DNA from: Nocardioidaceae bacterium
Lineage (GTDB): Bacteria; Actinomycetota; Actinomycetes; Propionibacteriales; Nocardioidaceae
Assembly: GCA_025980475.1 (NCBI GenBank)
Contig: JAICXL010000015.1
Span: forward strand, 1-39,988
Length of the DNA: 39,988 bases
Direction: 5' to 3'
Within the stretch, counting starts at the first letter, position 1, and every line of letters starts with the position of its first letter. A model generated the notes under the pieces. It worked only from the letters and a program-made list of their open reading frames with translations, was not told the origin of the DNA and made no database searches. Both the position numbers and the translations under genes were made by a program. Below are positions 1 to 10,259 of the stretch, one piece after another.

Positions 1-682
1 GGTAGAGCTGGGGGGCGCGCTTGCCGTCCACGACGATCACGCCGGTGCCCGAGCTCGAGTGGCACGCTGCGCAGTGGGTGATGAACAGTGACTGGCCCTC
101 AGCCTCGTCACCCGGGTGGATCGCGGGGATGGGCTTGCCGGCCGCGCCCAGCGAACCGACGTAGGCGACGATGCTGCGGATCGTGGCCGCGTCGTAGCTG
201 GGCGGCCCCGAGGTCGCCTCCTGGTCGGGGGAGGCCAGCGGCATCCGCCCGGTGCTCAGGTAGAAGTCGACGTCGGCGGCACCCTTGTCGAGCAGCGAGG
301 GGGCCACCCCGGTGCCCTGGGCGTGCTCGCCGTGGCACCAGGCGCAGTCGCGGAGGAACACCTGCCGGCCCTTCGAGGAGGTCGCCACCGGGTTGGCTGT
401 CGGGGTCGCCATGGGCGTTGCGGTCGGCGCCGGAGTCGGGCTCGGGGTCGGGCTCGGGGTCGGGCTCGGAGTCGGGCTCGGGGTCGGGCTGGGCGTCTGG
501 GTGCTCTCGATCGGCAGCGCGGCCGCCATCGGGCGCGGCTGGTCGGCCGGATCCTGCACCGCCCGCGCACCGGTCGCGACACCGGCCGCTGCGATGACCC
601 CGAGCAGCAGCAACGCCGCCCGGAGCAGGCGGTCCTGCTTCCGGCTCCGGGAACTCCCGCGCGGTGGTTCGGTCGGCCTCAT
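1..682 (-). CDS. qcrC: Dihaem cytochrome c of the menaquinol:cytochrome c reductase (QcrC-like), partial
   Basis: The reading frame runs from an ATG at 682 leftward off the window, so the C-terminus is missing. It has a basic N-terminus and one hydrophobic segment (about residues 19-40), then a Thr-Pro-Ser-Pro linker (about 61-86), then two haem c sites: CAWCH at residues 113-117 and CAACH at 204-208. Two CXXCH domains behind an N-terminal anchor are the hallmark of actinobacterial QcrC, which passes electrons inside the bc1-aa3 supercomplex at the outer face of the membrane. The start is supported by GAGGTGAG just upstream and by its position one base after the stop of the preceding cytochrome c gene. 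The long proline-rich linker is unusual; QcrC of mycobacteria has no such spacer as far as I know. qcrA and qcrB would be expected beyond the edge. Confidence 0.82.
   Translation of the reverse strand, partial: MRPTEPPRGSSRSRKQDRLLRAALLLLGVIAAAGVATGARAVQDPADQPRPMAAALPIESTQTPSPTPSPTPSPTPSPTPSPTPAPTATPMATPTANPVATSSKGRQVFLRDCAWCHGEHAQGTGVAPSLLDKGAADVDFYLSTGRMPLASPDQEATSGPPSYDAATIRSIVAYVGSLGAAGKPIPAIHPGDEAEGQSLFITHCAACHSSSGTGVIVVDGKRAPQLY
432..491 (-). repeat. 12-bp tandem repeat encoding the Thr-Pro-Ser-Pro linker of QcrC
   Basis: Five consecutive copies of a 12-base unit (plus strand GGRGTCGGGCTC) encode a (TPSP)n linker between the membrane anchor and the first haem domain. Units differ only at one or two positions, so copy number could change by slippage in steps of four residues without shifting the frame. 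Confidence 0.85.
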
Positions 683-683
683 C

Positions 684-1109
684 TCACCTCAGCGTGTAGA
701 GATAGGCGGTGATGTCCTCGGCGTCGTGGCGGCCCACACCCAGATCCGGCATGGCGTTGCCGGGCACGACCGACTGCGGGTTCTCGATCCACTTCTCCAG
801 GTTGTCCTGGGAGTTCGGCAGCACCCCCGCGATGTAGCCACGGTTGGCGAAGTGGTCCAGGGGCGGGCCGACCAGGCCGTCGGCGTCCTTCACGCCGGGG
901 ACCTCGTGGCAGGTGCCGCAGCCGTACTTCGTGATCAGCTCGGCGCCCCGCTGCGGGTCACCGGTCGACATCTGCTGCGGGGGCGCCGCACTGGTCTCCG
1001 GCGATCCGCCGCAGCTGACCGCGACCGTCGACGCGGTCACCAGCGCGACGGCGAGCAGGACCGTGTTGCGCCAGGTCCTCGAGCCCACCCTGGACGGCCG
1101 TGTCGTCAT
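684..1109 (-). CDS. Monohaem cytochrome c lipoprotein
   Basis: This 141-residue protein starts with a lipoprotein signal (lipobox ending at Cys33, context VAVSC), followed by a short Ser/Ala/Pro-rich tether. A single class I cytochrome c domain has CGTCH at residues 64-68 and a likely axial Met at 120 in NAMPDLG. It would be a membrane-tethered electron carrier outside the cell membrane, presumably shuttling between the QcrC haems and the CuA/haem c domain of CtaC. The ATG overlaps the ctaG stop (ATGA), and its own stop lies one base before the qcrC start, so the three genes look translationally coupled. No name is assigned because several small c-type cytochromes share this layout. Confidence 0.85.
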   Translation of the reverse strand: MTTRPSRVGSRTWRNTVLLAVALVTASTVAVSCGGSPETSAAPPQQMSTGDPQRGAELITKYGCGTCHEVPGVKDADGLVGPPLDHFANRGYIAGVLPNSQDNLEKWIENPQSVVPGNAMPDLGVGRHDAEDITAYLYTLR

Positions 1110-1993
1110 CGGACCTCCCTCAGCTCCATGGGCTCGAGCGCCTCACCGTCGCCCACCTCCGGCCACCGGGCATCGAGCGACTGCAGCCAACGGGCGAACA
1201 GCACCACCGCCAGCACCAGGTAGGCGAAGTCAAGGGGTACCCACATCACCAGCCCGGCGATCCTCTGGTCCAGGAGCGGGTCGATCCCGGCCGCTGCCGC
1301 GAGATGTGCCTGGGCCGGGTAGAGCAGGTGTTGCGGGAAGGTCAGCACCGCCCCGAGCGCAGCCCCCGGCGGGACGGAGGCGGCGAGGTAGAACACGGCC
1401 GGGAGTCCCTCCAGCCGACGGCGGGAGGGGGCGAGCAGGTACCACCAGAAGAGCCAGCCGGTGAGCAGGAAGGTGGCGTGCTCGGCGATGTGCACGACCT
1501 CGTTGGTCACCGCCAGGTCGTAGGACCCGGGCAGGTGCCACAACCACATCGCCGCCGTGAGCGCCGTCCAGGCGACCGGGGCCGAGAGCAGCGTCGCTGT
1601 CGGCAGCCGGTGCGTGACGCGCACCAGCGGTCGGCGGATGGCCCGAGGCAGGCCGGCCAGCGCGACCGGACCCGGTGCCGAGGCGGCCAGCAGGGGCGCG
1701 GAGACCATGATCAGCACGACGTGCTGGAGCATGTGGGTCCACATCCGCCCCTCGAGGAGCTCTCCGAGCGGGGACGCTGCGATCACGACCACGCTGGCCA
1801 CCCCTGCCAGCAGGAACCAGGGGCGCCCGTGCTGGAGCCGGCGCCCCTGGACGTGCCGGCGGACGACGACCAGGCCGCGGACGTAGCAGCAGCCGGCCAG
1901 GAGAGTGACCACGAGCAGGCCGAGCTCCAGTCCCTGTGCGGACGTCAGGCCACCTTGAGGGTGGCCGACGTGCAGCGGGATGACCAGGAGCAT
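1106..1993 (-). CDS. ctaG: Cytochrome c oxidase assembly factor, CtaG (caa3_CtaG) family
   Basis: A 295-residue multi-span membrane protein with about seven hydrophobic segments. Histidine-containing segments typical of the family are visible, such as MWTHMLQHVVLIM near residue 85 and VVHIAEHATFLLTG near 165. CtaG of this bacillus/actinobacterial type is needed for active caa3 oxidase and is thought to help deliver copper; it is unrelated to the Cox11-type CtaG of proteobacteria. The ATG shares a base with the preceding stop (TGATG), and the stop overlaps the next start. Its position inside the oxidase operon supports the assignment. Confidence 0.85.
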   Translation of the reverse strand: MLLVIPLHVGHPQGGLTSAQGLELGLLVVTLLAGCCYVRGLVVVRRHVQGRRLQHGRPWFLLAGVASVVVIAASPLGELLEGRMWTHMLQHVVLIMVSAPLLAASAPGPVALAGLPRAIRRPLVRVTHRLPTATLLSAPVAWTALTAAMWLWHLPGSYDLAVTNEVVHIAEHATFLLTGWLFWWYLLAPSRRRLEGLPAVFYLAASVPPGAALGAVLTFPQHLLYPAQAHLAAAAGIDPLLDQRIAGLVMWVPLDFAYLVLAVVLFARWLQSLDARWPEVGDGEALEPMELREVR

Positions 1994-2433
1994 CAGCAGG
2001 CCTCCACGAAGGCCAGGCCGATGCCGCCGCCGGTGATGATCGCCAGGGTCATGGCGTCGAGGAACAACCCGATGACCAGCATCAGCTTGGTGCGCTCACC
2101 GGCGAGCAGGTCGGCACCGAGCCGCCGCAGCCTCGCGTAGAGCACCAGGCAGGTGACCAGCGCACCGAGGGCGACCAGCCACGGCACGGCGGTCGCGGCG
2201 TAGGCCACGATCCGGGCACCGATGGAGTCGCCTGCCTGCTGGTACATGCCGCCCCGGGTGGGCCCGAGGCAGGACAGCTCCATCACGCTCCAGCTGACCG
2301 CGAGCTGGAAGGTCCAGGCGATCACGCCGCCCATGACTGCGTACCACAGGGCGAACCCGCCGATCCTGGGCTTGCTTCGCACGACCGGGTCGTCCCGGTC
2401 GTGGTGGTCCTTCTTCCGCGTTGCCAGCTTCAC
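1993..2433 (-). CDS. Small membrane protein of the oxidase operon, unknown function
   Basis: A 146-residue protein starting at GTG (GAGG five bases upstream). A charged N-terminus rich in Lys, Asp and His is followed by hydrophobic segments at about residues 28-50, 75-100 and 115-140. No catalytic motif is visible. Its place between ctaE and ctaG, overlapping the ctaG start by one base, suggests a small oxidase subunit or assembly protein. By size and position it could fill the role of the actinobacterial subunit IV (CtaF), but I see no sequence signature that proves this. Confidence 0.7.
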   Translation of the reverse strand: MKLATRKKDHHDRDDPVVRSKPRIGGFALWYAVMGGVIAWTFQLAVSWSVMELSCLGPTRGGMYQQAGDSIGARIVAYAATAVPWLVALGALVTCLVLYARLRRLGADLLAGERTKLMLVIGLFLDAMTLAIITGGGIGLAFVEAC

Positions 2434-2440
2434 GAGGGCC

Positions 2441-3115
2441 TCACATGATGTAGGGCGTGAGATAGACGGTGATGTAGATCGCGACGGCGAGCACGGCGAG
2501 GAAGTACCAGTACATCGCCATCACCCGGGTGGCCCCGGCCTGTGGTTTCTTGAACCCGCGCGCCAGCTGGCCGCCCAGCACCAGGAGCATCATCAGCACG
2601 CCGATGCCGACGTGGAAGGCGTGCAGCCCGGTGAGCGTGAACAGCAGCGAGCCGTAGGCGTCCTTGCTCGGCGTCGACGAGGGGTACTCCTGCATGTAGT
2701 CGACTGCCTGCAGGACCACGAAGGTGGTGCCGGCCAGGGTCACCAGGACCAGCAGCGGGAACGTCACCGCGCGGCTCTTGCGGGAGGTGCGCACGGCGGC
2801 GAACATCGGCAGGCAGCTGAGCACGAGCACACCGGTGCCGATGCCGGGGACGATCCGGTGCGGCAGCTTGTCCGAGACCGGCGGCCAGCTGCCGTCGGTG
2901 CTGAACCGGAGGTAGTAGTAGCTGGCGATGAAGCAGGCGAACATCGCGGCCTCGGTGCAGATGAACAGCAGCATCCCCCACCAGCCCGTCGTCCTGCCGG
3001 CCGGTGTCTCCGCCACCGGCCACGCGCCGCGGCGGACCGCCCGCTCGGTCTCCCCCTGGGCGGTCTCGCGGTCGCCGATGCGTGTGCGACGCAGTGCTGC
3101 GTTGACGTCGGTCAT
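2441..3115 (-). CDS. ctaE: Cytochrome c oxidase subunit III
   Basis: A 224-residue protein with a charged N-terminus and about five membrane segments, beginning with GWWGMLLFICTEAAMF and including the family segment GLHAFHVGIGVLMM. It is the non-redox core subunit of haem-copper oxidases. An ATG 39 bases further upstream (3154) is in frame, but the start at 3115 is preferred because it overlaps the ctaD stop (ATGA) and removes an uncharacteristic arginine-rich extension. Confidence 0.9.
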   Translation of the reverse strand: MTDVNAALRRTRIGDRETAQGETERAVRRGAWPVAETPAGRTTGWWGMLLFICTEAAMFACFIASYYYLRFSTDGSWPPVSDKLPHRIVPGIGTGVLVLSCLPMFAAVRTSRKSRAVTFPLLVLVTLAGTTFVVLQAVDYMQEYPSSTPSKDAYGSLLFTLTGLHAFHVGIGVLMMLLVLGGQLARGFKKPQAGATRVMAMYWYFLAVLAVAIYITVYLTPYIM

Positions 3116-5118
3116 GGCGCCGGCTCGTCGATCTCGGGACGGTTCCACATCCACCAGGCGATCACCAGACCCATCAGGCCGACGGCGACGGCGGCGGCGA
3201 GCATGATGTCGGCGAGGAGGAAGCAGACCGTCATGGTCAGGAAGGCCGCGACCAGCAGCGGCTGCACCGTCTCACCGGGCATCGACATCACCCGCTCGAT
3301 GCGTCCGTCGAGCTCACTGGTCCGCAGCGTCCGGTGCACCTCGGTCATGGTGCGCTGATCGTCGTGGCGGTGGTCGACCATCGACTGCAGCGTCCTGCCG
3401 TCCCACAGCGGGTTGAGGCTGTGCACGGTCGGGATCACCGGGAAGTTGTAGGCCTTGGGCGGTGAACCGGTGGCCCATTCGAGGGTGTTGCCGCCCCACG
3501 GGTCGTCCGGGGCGACGGGTCCGCTGAGCAGGCTCTGCGCGAACACGAAGAGGGTCCACAGGAAGCCGAAGGCGAGCACGTAGGCGCCGATCGTCTCGAT
3601 CAGGTTGTAGGTACCCCAGCCGTAGCCGGCCGGGTAGGTGTAGATCCGCCGCGGCATGCCGAGCAGGCCCTGGATGTGCATCGGGAAGAAGGTCACCTGG
3701 AAGCCGACGAAGATCAGGACCGCACTGATCACGCCGCCCTTGTGGCTGGTCATCCTGCCGGTCAGCTTCGGCCACCAGTAGAAGAGCCCGCCGAGCATCG
3801 GCATCACCGCGCCTCCGAAGAGCACGTAGTGGAAGTGCGCCACCACGAAGTAGGAGTCGGTCACCTGCTGGTCGAAGGGCACCACGGCGAACATCACCCC
3901 GGTGACTCCGCCGATGACGAAGGTGATGATGAACGACATCGCATAGAGCATCGCGGGGCTGAGCACCACGCGTCCGCGCCACATCGTGCCGAGCCAGGCG
4001 AACATCTGGATGCCGGCCGGCACGCTGATGGTGAGGGTGGCGGCGGAGAAGAAGGTCAGCGAGACGTCGGACAGCCCGACGGCGAACATGTGGTGCACCC
4101 AGACACCGAACGAGATGATCCCGGTCGCCACCGTGGCCAGCACCACGTAGGGGTAGGCAAGGATCGACCGACGCGAGAAGGTCGGGATGATCGAGGACAC
4201 GATGCCCATCGCCGGCAGCACGATGATGTAGACGTCGGGGTGGCCGAAGAGCCAGAAGAGGTGCTGCCAGAGCACCGCGTCGCCGCCCTTGGCGGTGTCG
4301 AAGAAGCGCATCCCGAGGCGTCGGTCCAGGAACAGCATCAGGTTGGCCAGGTCGAGCGGCGGCAGCGCGAAGACCAGCATGAAGGACTGGGTGACGATGC
4401 CCCAGACGAAGGGCGGCACCCGGTTCAGCGACATCCCGGGCGCCCGCATCTTGAGGAAGGTGATGACCAGGTTCATCGCGCCGACCGTGCTGGAGACGGC
4501 GAGGAAGAGCAGCCCGAGCGAGTAGAAGTCGAGGTTGAGCTGGGGGGAGTACTCGTTGCTCAGCGGGACGTAGGCGAACCAGCCGGCGTCCGGAGCGACC
4601 CGCATCGCCTCGCCGGTGAACATGAAGATCCCGGAGAACAGGAAGATCCAGTAGCTCAGCGCGTTGAGTCGCGGGAAGGCCATGTCACGGGTGCCGATCA
4701 TCAGCGGCAGGAAGAAGTTGCCGAAGCCGGAGTTGAACGGCGTGGCGAAGAAGAAGATCATCATCGTGCCGTGCATGGTGAACAGCTGGTCGTAGATCTC
4801 CGGCGAGATGATGCTGTTGTTCGGCCCGGCCAGCTGGGTGCGCATCACCAGCGCGTTGATGCCGGCGAGCATGAAGAAGAACCCGGCGGTGACCAGGTAG
4901 CGGCGGCCGATCCGCTTGTGGTTGACGGTGGTGATGAACCCCCAGAGCCCAGGCTCCTCCTCCCACTCCGCGTCGAGGGCGGCACCGACGGTCGCCTCGG
5001 CGGCGCCACGTTCGGGGAGGACGTCGTACCGCGTGCTCGCCTCGAGGCTGTCCGCCACCGTGGACAGCGTCTCGATGTCGGCGTCGGTGCCGGTGCGCGG
5101 GGGGGTCAGCTGGGTCAT
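3112..5118 (-). CDS. ctaD: Cytochrome c oxidase subunit I, caa3 type, with altered proton-channel residues
   Basis: A 668-residue haem-copper oxidase subunit I. Haem a ligands are H116 and H430, the haem a3 ligand is H428 (in AHFHYV), and CuB ligands are H293, H342 and H343, with the cross-linking Tyr297 (GHPDVY). The D-channel entry is present: Asp145 in GTRDMAFPR and Asn152. Two departures are visible. The usual Glu of GHPEVY is Asp295. The K-channel segment VPTGIK reads VPAGIQ, so Thr and Lys become Ala368 and Gln371. A C-terminal extension (about residues 560-668) adds a charged loop and two membrane helices, as in other long caa3 subunits. The ATG at 5118 is preceded by AGGAGCAGGCGG. Confidence 0.95.
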   Translation of the reverse strand: MTQLTPPRTGTDADIETLSTVADSLEASTRYDVLPERGAAEATVGAALDAEWEEEPGLWGFITTVNHKRIGRRYLVTAGFFFMLAGINALVMRTQLAGPNNSIISPEIYDQLFTMHGTMMIFFFATPFNSGFGNFFLPLMIGTRDMAFPRLNALSYWIFLFSGIFMFTGEAMRVAPDAGWFAYVPLSNEYSPQLNLDFYSLGLLFLAVSSTVGAMNLVITFLKMRAPGMSLNRVPPFVWGIVTQSFMLVFALPPLDLANLMLFLDRRLGMRFFDTAKGGDAVLWQHLFWLFGHPDVYIIVLPAMGIVSSIIPTFSRRSILAYPYVVLATVATGIISFGVWVHHMFAVGLSDVSLTFFSAATLTISVPAGIQMFAWLGTMWRGRVVLSPAMLYAMSFIITFVIGGVTGVMFAVVPFDQQVTDSYFVVAHFHYVLFGGAVMPMLGGLFYWWPKLTGRMTSHKGGVISAVLIFVGFQVTFFPMHIQGLLGMPRRIYTYPAGYGWGTYNLIETIGAYVLAFGFLWTLFVFAQSLLSGPVAPDDPWGGNTLEWATGSPPKAYNFPVIPTVHSLNPLWDGRTLQSMVDHRHDDQRTMTEVHRTLRTSELDGRIERVMSMPGETVQPLLVAAFLTMTVCFLLADIMLAAAVAVGLMGLVIAWWMWNRPEIDEPAP

Positions 5119-5143
5119 CCGCCTGCTCCTGTTCTCATGGCCC

Positions 5144-6139
5144 CTACTTCAGGCTCTGCAGGTAGGCGACCACGTCGTGCAGGTCGCTCGGGGAGAGGTG
5201 CTGCGGCGGCATCAGGTTCCCCGGCTTGACCGCCTGCGAGTTGGCGATCCAGCCCGACATGTGGCCGACGTCGTTGGGGATCAGGCCCGCGGCCAGCGAC
5301 GGCCGGCTGCCGACGTGGGTGAGGTCGGGGCCGAGCTGGCCGTGGGCGGAGGTGCCGCGGATCGTGTGGCAGGTCGAGCAGCTGGCGGAGGTGAAGAACT
5401 GCATCCCCTGCTGCTCGCTGGTCGTGGTCGGCGTCGCGGCGTCCTGCTCCTGCCGCTGCAGCCACGAGCGGAAGTCCGACTGGGACTGGGCGACCAGCGC
5501 GAAGTCCATGTGGGCGTGCTGCACCCCGCAGTACTCGGCGCACTCGCCCCGGTAGGTGCCCGGGTGGTCCACGCTGAGCCAGGTCTTGTTGATGCGTCGC
5601 GGCAGCAGGTCCATCTTCGGCATCACCTGGGGGATCCAGAAGCTGTGGATCACGTCATGCGTGCGCAGCCGCAGCTCGACCGAGGTGCCGACCGGGACGT
5701 GCAGCTCGTTGGCGGTCACCGCGCTGGTGCCTTGGTAGTGGAACTCCCACCACCACTGGTGGCCTACCACGTCGACGGTCATCGCCGGCTTGTGCGACGG
5801 CTCGGAGGTGGCGACCAGTCCTCCGACGCTCAGGGCGAAGACGCCGGCGAAGACGATGCCCGGCAGGATCACCCCGCACACCATGACGAACGTGCGCCCC
5901 TCACCGGTCTTGACCTTCGTCGAGCGCCGTCGCACGACGCCGGCGAGGACGGTCAGGCCGATGATGATGCAGCAGACGAACGCCGCGACGGCGAAGAGCC
6001 CCCACCAGGCCCACGTGGTGAAGTCGGACTTGGGACCCACCGGCGACAGCGTCGACGGCGCGCGGTCGCAGCCGGCGACGAGGGCTTCGACGGACAGGGT
6101 TGCCGCGACGCCGGCCAGCAGGCGGCGGCATCGGCGCAT
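5144..6139 (-). CDS. ctaC: Cytochrome c oxidase subunit II fused to cytochrome c (caa3 type)
   Basis: A 331-residue lipoprotein (lipobox at Cys24, VAGC) with two membrane helices (about 42-68 and 84-110) and a CuA cupredoxin domain with ligands H165, C200, C204, H208 and M211 (core GECAEYCGVQHAHM). A C-terminal cytochrome c domain follows, with CSTCH at 254-258 and axial Met310. The fusion makes this a caa3-type subunit II that accepts electrons directly at its own haem c. The ATG at 6139 has GGAGG six bases upstream. It is the first gene of the seven-gene leftward operon and sits divergent to the cytochrome c maturation genes. Confidence 0.95.
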   Translation of the reverse strand: MRRCRRLLAGVAATLSVEALVAGCDRAPSTLSPVGPKSDFTTWAWWGLFAVAAFVCCIIIGLTVLAGVVRRRSTKVKTGEGRTFVMVCGVILPGIVFAGVFALSVGGLVATSEPSHKPAMTVDVVGHQWWWEFHYQGTSAVTANELHVPVGTSVELRLRTHDVIHSFWIPQVMPKMDLLPRRINKTWLSVDHPGTYRGECAEYCGVQHAHMDFALVAQSQSDFRSWLQRQEQDAATPTTTSEQQGMQFFTSASCSTCHTIRGTSAHGQLGPDLTHVGSRPSLAAGLIPNDVGHMSGWIANSQAVKPGNLMPPQHLSPSDLHDVVAYLQSLK

Positions 6140-6334
6140 GGGTCCTCCGTCCCTGGTGCTGGCTCCGCGGGGCATCGAGCGGGTGGCTGGAATGTCGGGG
6201 CTGGTACCCGAGTGTCTGGCGCACAAACGGCAACCCCAGGGGTGCCCGATTGTGGGTAGGGGAAGTGGGTACCCGGCCTCACGCAGCGGCGGGTCGACGA
6301 CGGTGGACCCCCGACGAGCCACGAAGGAGATGCC
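6140..6334. promoter_or_regulatory. Divergent promoter region between ctaC and ccmC
   Basis: This 195-base gap must hold promoters for both the oxidase operon and the cytochrome c maturation operon. It contains two direct copies of GGTACCCG at 6203-6210 and 6268-6275, 65 bases apart, each around a GGTACC palindrome. No convincing consensus promoter was identified. A regulatory role for the repeated octamer is only a suggestion. Confidence 0.4.
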
Positions 6335-7165
6335 ATGCGGCCTGCACTTCCAGACCTGCACGAATCGGCCGGGCGACGCCGCGGCGAACGGGTGCTGGGA
6401 GTGGCTGCCGGCGTTGCCGCGGTCGCGGCACTGGTGCTGGGACTGTGGGTCGCTCCGCCCGACGCCGTCCAGGGCCAGGCGCAGCGGCTGATGTACCTGC
6501 ACGTCCCCGCCGCGTGGACCGGCTTCGTCGCCGTCGGCGTGGTGGCGCTGGCGAGCATGGTGGTGCTGCTCGGTGGCGGCCGGGCGTGGTCGGCATTGGC
6601 CCGGGGCGCCGGCGAGCTCTCGGTCGCGATGCTGGCCCTGGCCTACGCCGAGGGGATGACCTGGGGACATGCGTCCTGGGGCGTGTGGTGGACCTGGGAC
6701 CCCCGGCTGGTCACCACCGGCATCCTGCTGCTGACCTGCGTCGGCTACGTCGCGATGAGCTTCCTCGGCCGCGACGGCGAGGCCGGCAGCCGGGCCGGAG
6801 AGCGTCGTACGGCGATGGTGGGCCTGCTGGCGGCCGCCGAGGTCCCCGTTGTGCACCTGTCGGTGCTGTGGTGGCGCAGCATCCACCAGCCGCCGACGCT
6901 GCTGCGGCCGTCGCTGTCGGCCCCGATCGACCCGGTGATGCTGGTCGCGCTGCTCGTGGCCGTGGTCGCGTTCACGCTGGCTGGCGCGTGGTACGTCGCG
7001 CGGCGCCTGGACCAGCAGCTGTCCGCTGCCGAGCCGCCCGTGGCCTCCCCGGCCGCCGCCACGTCGATCCTGCCCGCGACCGCCGCGACCGCCGCACCCG
7101 TGCCTGCACCCGCCCCGGCCGTGCCCCTCCCGGCGACCGCCGACGACCCGGTGGTCCGGCGATGA
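6335..7165 (+). CDS. ccmC: Haem-handling protein CcmC (CcmC/CcsA family)
   Basis: A 276-residue membrane protein with six hydrophobic segments. The tryptophan-rich haem-binding motif GVWWTWDPRLVTT lies at about residues 115-127. Flanking histidines are in YLHVPAAW (near 55) and in the segment ending SIHQPP (near 185). CcmC presents haem at the outer membrane face and loads it onto CcmE. An Ala/Pro-rich tail of about 45 residues after the last helix is atypical. The start is set by AAGGAG five bases upstream. Its stop overlaps the ccmD start. Confidence 0.88.
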   Translation: MRPALPDLHESAGRRRGERVLGVAAGVAAVAALVLGLWVAPPDAVQGQAQRLMYLHVPAAWTGFVAVGVVALASMVVLLGGGRAWSALARGAGELSVAMLALAYAEGMTWGHASWGVWWTWDPRLVTTGILLLTCVGYVAMSFLGRDGEAGSRAGERRTAMVGLLAAAEVPVVHLSVLWWRSIHQPPTLLRPSLSAPIDPVMLVALLVAVVAFTLAGAWYVARRLDQQLSAAEPPVASPAAATSILPATAATAAPVPAPAPAVPLPATADDPVVRR

Positions 7166-7257
7166 GCGGCTGGGCCGTCGTGGCCATGGGCTACGCAATC
7201 GGCGCGGTCGTGTGGATCGGTCTCGTGCTGCGGGCGCGGGGATCCCGGAACCGGTGA
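7162..7257 (+). CDS. ccmD: CcmD-like small membrane protein
   Basis: Only 31 residues: one hydrophobic helix followed by a short basic tail (RARGSRNR), the usual shape of CcmD, which stabilises the CcmC-CcmE complex and helps release holo-CcmE. The ATG overlaps the ccmC stop (ATGA), and the TGA overlaps the ccmE GTG (GTGA). Sequence alone is too short for certainty. Position between ccmC and ccmE is the main argument. Confidence 0.75.
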   Translation: MSGWAVVAMGYAIGAVVWIGLVLRARGSRNR

Positions 7258-7673
7258 CCGAGCCGCGCATCCGCCGCCGACGCCGGCGCCGGCTGACGCT
7301 GGGCGTCGTGGTCGCCGTGGTCCTGCTCGGCGTGGGACTCCTCAGCGCCTCCGCCCTCCAGGGCACCTTCACCTACTACAAGACACCGACCGAGCTGATG
7401 GGAACCGGCGTCCGCTCCGGCCAGTCGGTGCGGCTGGGCGGGATGGTCCAGCCAGGCAGCGTCCACCACCACGGTGACGTGGTGCGCTTCGTGGTCACCG
7501 ACGGCGCCAACGACATCGCCGTGGTCTCCCACGGAACCCCGCCCAGCACCTTCCGCGGCGGGCAGGGAACCGTGGTCGTGGGGCACTACGTCGACGGGAG
7601 GTCCTCGGACGCCGTCTTCCGGGCCGACACCGTCGAGGTGCGGCACTCCAACCAGTACCGCGCCGCCCGATGA
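7254..7673 (+). CDS. ccmE: Haem chaperone CcmE
   Basis: A 139-residue protein with a very basic N-terminus, one anchor helix (about 15-35) and a soluble beta-barrel domain. The C-terminal haem-attachment motif is HSNQY (His131, Tyr135), matching HXXXY of classical CcmE rather than the CXXXY variant of some archaea and sulfate reducers. It binds haem covalently outside the membrane and passes it to CcmF/H. The GTG at 7254 is chosen because it overlaps the ccmD stop. An ATG further upstream would run through ccmD. Confidence 0.9.
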   Translation: MTEPRIRRRRRRRLTLGVVVAVVLLGVGLLSASALQGTFTYYKTPTELMGTGVRSGQSVRLGGMVQPGSVHHHGDVVRFVVTDGANDIAVVSHGTPPSTFRGGQGTVVVGHYVDGRSSDAVFRADTVEVRHSNQYRAAR

Positions 7674-7680
7674 GCGCCGC

Positions 7681-9644
<1,964 letters not shown>

Positions 9645-9648
<4 letters not shown>

Positions 9649-10259
9649 GGTCGCCCACGAGGCCGCTGGACCAGCCGGCTCCTCCGCGCCGGCGCGCGGC
9701 CGCCCGACGCCTCGGCATCCTCGCCGTCGCGGTCGCCGTCGCGCTGCTGCTGGCCGCCCTGGGCGTGGCCGTGGCCCGCGGGTCCGGAGACACCGGACCG
9801 GGCGCGACCGGGCCTACCGGAGAGGCACTGGACGGCAAGCCGGCACCCACCCTGGCCGGGACCACCCTCGACGGGGGCCACTTCCGGCTCCGACCCGACG
9901 GCAAGGTGACCGTGGTCAACATCTGGGCATCCTGGTGCGGCCCCTGTCGTGAGGAGCTGCCCACGCTCGCGCAGGTCCAGCACCGGTGGCAGGGTCACGA
10001 CGTGAGGCTGGTGACCATCAACACCAAGGACGGCCCGGTCGCCGCCCGCTCCTTCCTGCACCGGCTGCACGTCCGGGACCTGCTGGCCGTCTCGGATCCC
10101 CAGGGGCGGCTGGCCGTTGCCTGGGGCGCGACCGGGGTACCGGAGACCGTCGTCGTGGATCGCCACGGCATCGTCCGGGCCCGCTGGCTCGGGGCGGTGC
10201 AGGGCGCCTGGCTGGACGAGGAGCTGCAGAGATGGACCGGATCGAGGGCGGCCTCATGA
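9645..10259 (+). CDS. ccmG: Thioredoxin-like thiol:disulfide reductant, CcmG/DsbE type
   Basis: A 204-residue membrane-anchored thioredoxin-fold protein. A basic N-terminus and one helix (about 23-45) precede the AhpC/TSA-like domain with active site WCGPC (Cys98, Cys101) and a cis-Pro in TGVPETVVV. CcmG keeps CXXCH cysteines reduced for haem attachment. The GTG overlaps the ccmF stop (GTGA), and its own TGA overlaps the ccmH ATG. Confidence 0.88.

Noticed and set aside
3676-5229. Long plus-strand frame of about 517 codons opposite ctaD
   Set aside because: Its Glu/His/Arg-rich, low-complexity sequence is the shadow of ctaD; no start signal or domain is seen.
5115-5543. Second minus-strand frame at the ctaC 3' end with ATGAGAACAGGAGC
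   Set aside because: The frame is a shadow of the CuA/cytochrome c coding region and its last part is just the ctaD ribosome binding region.
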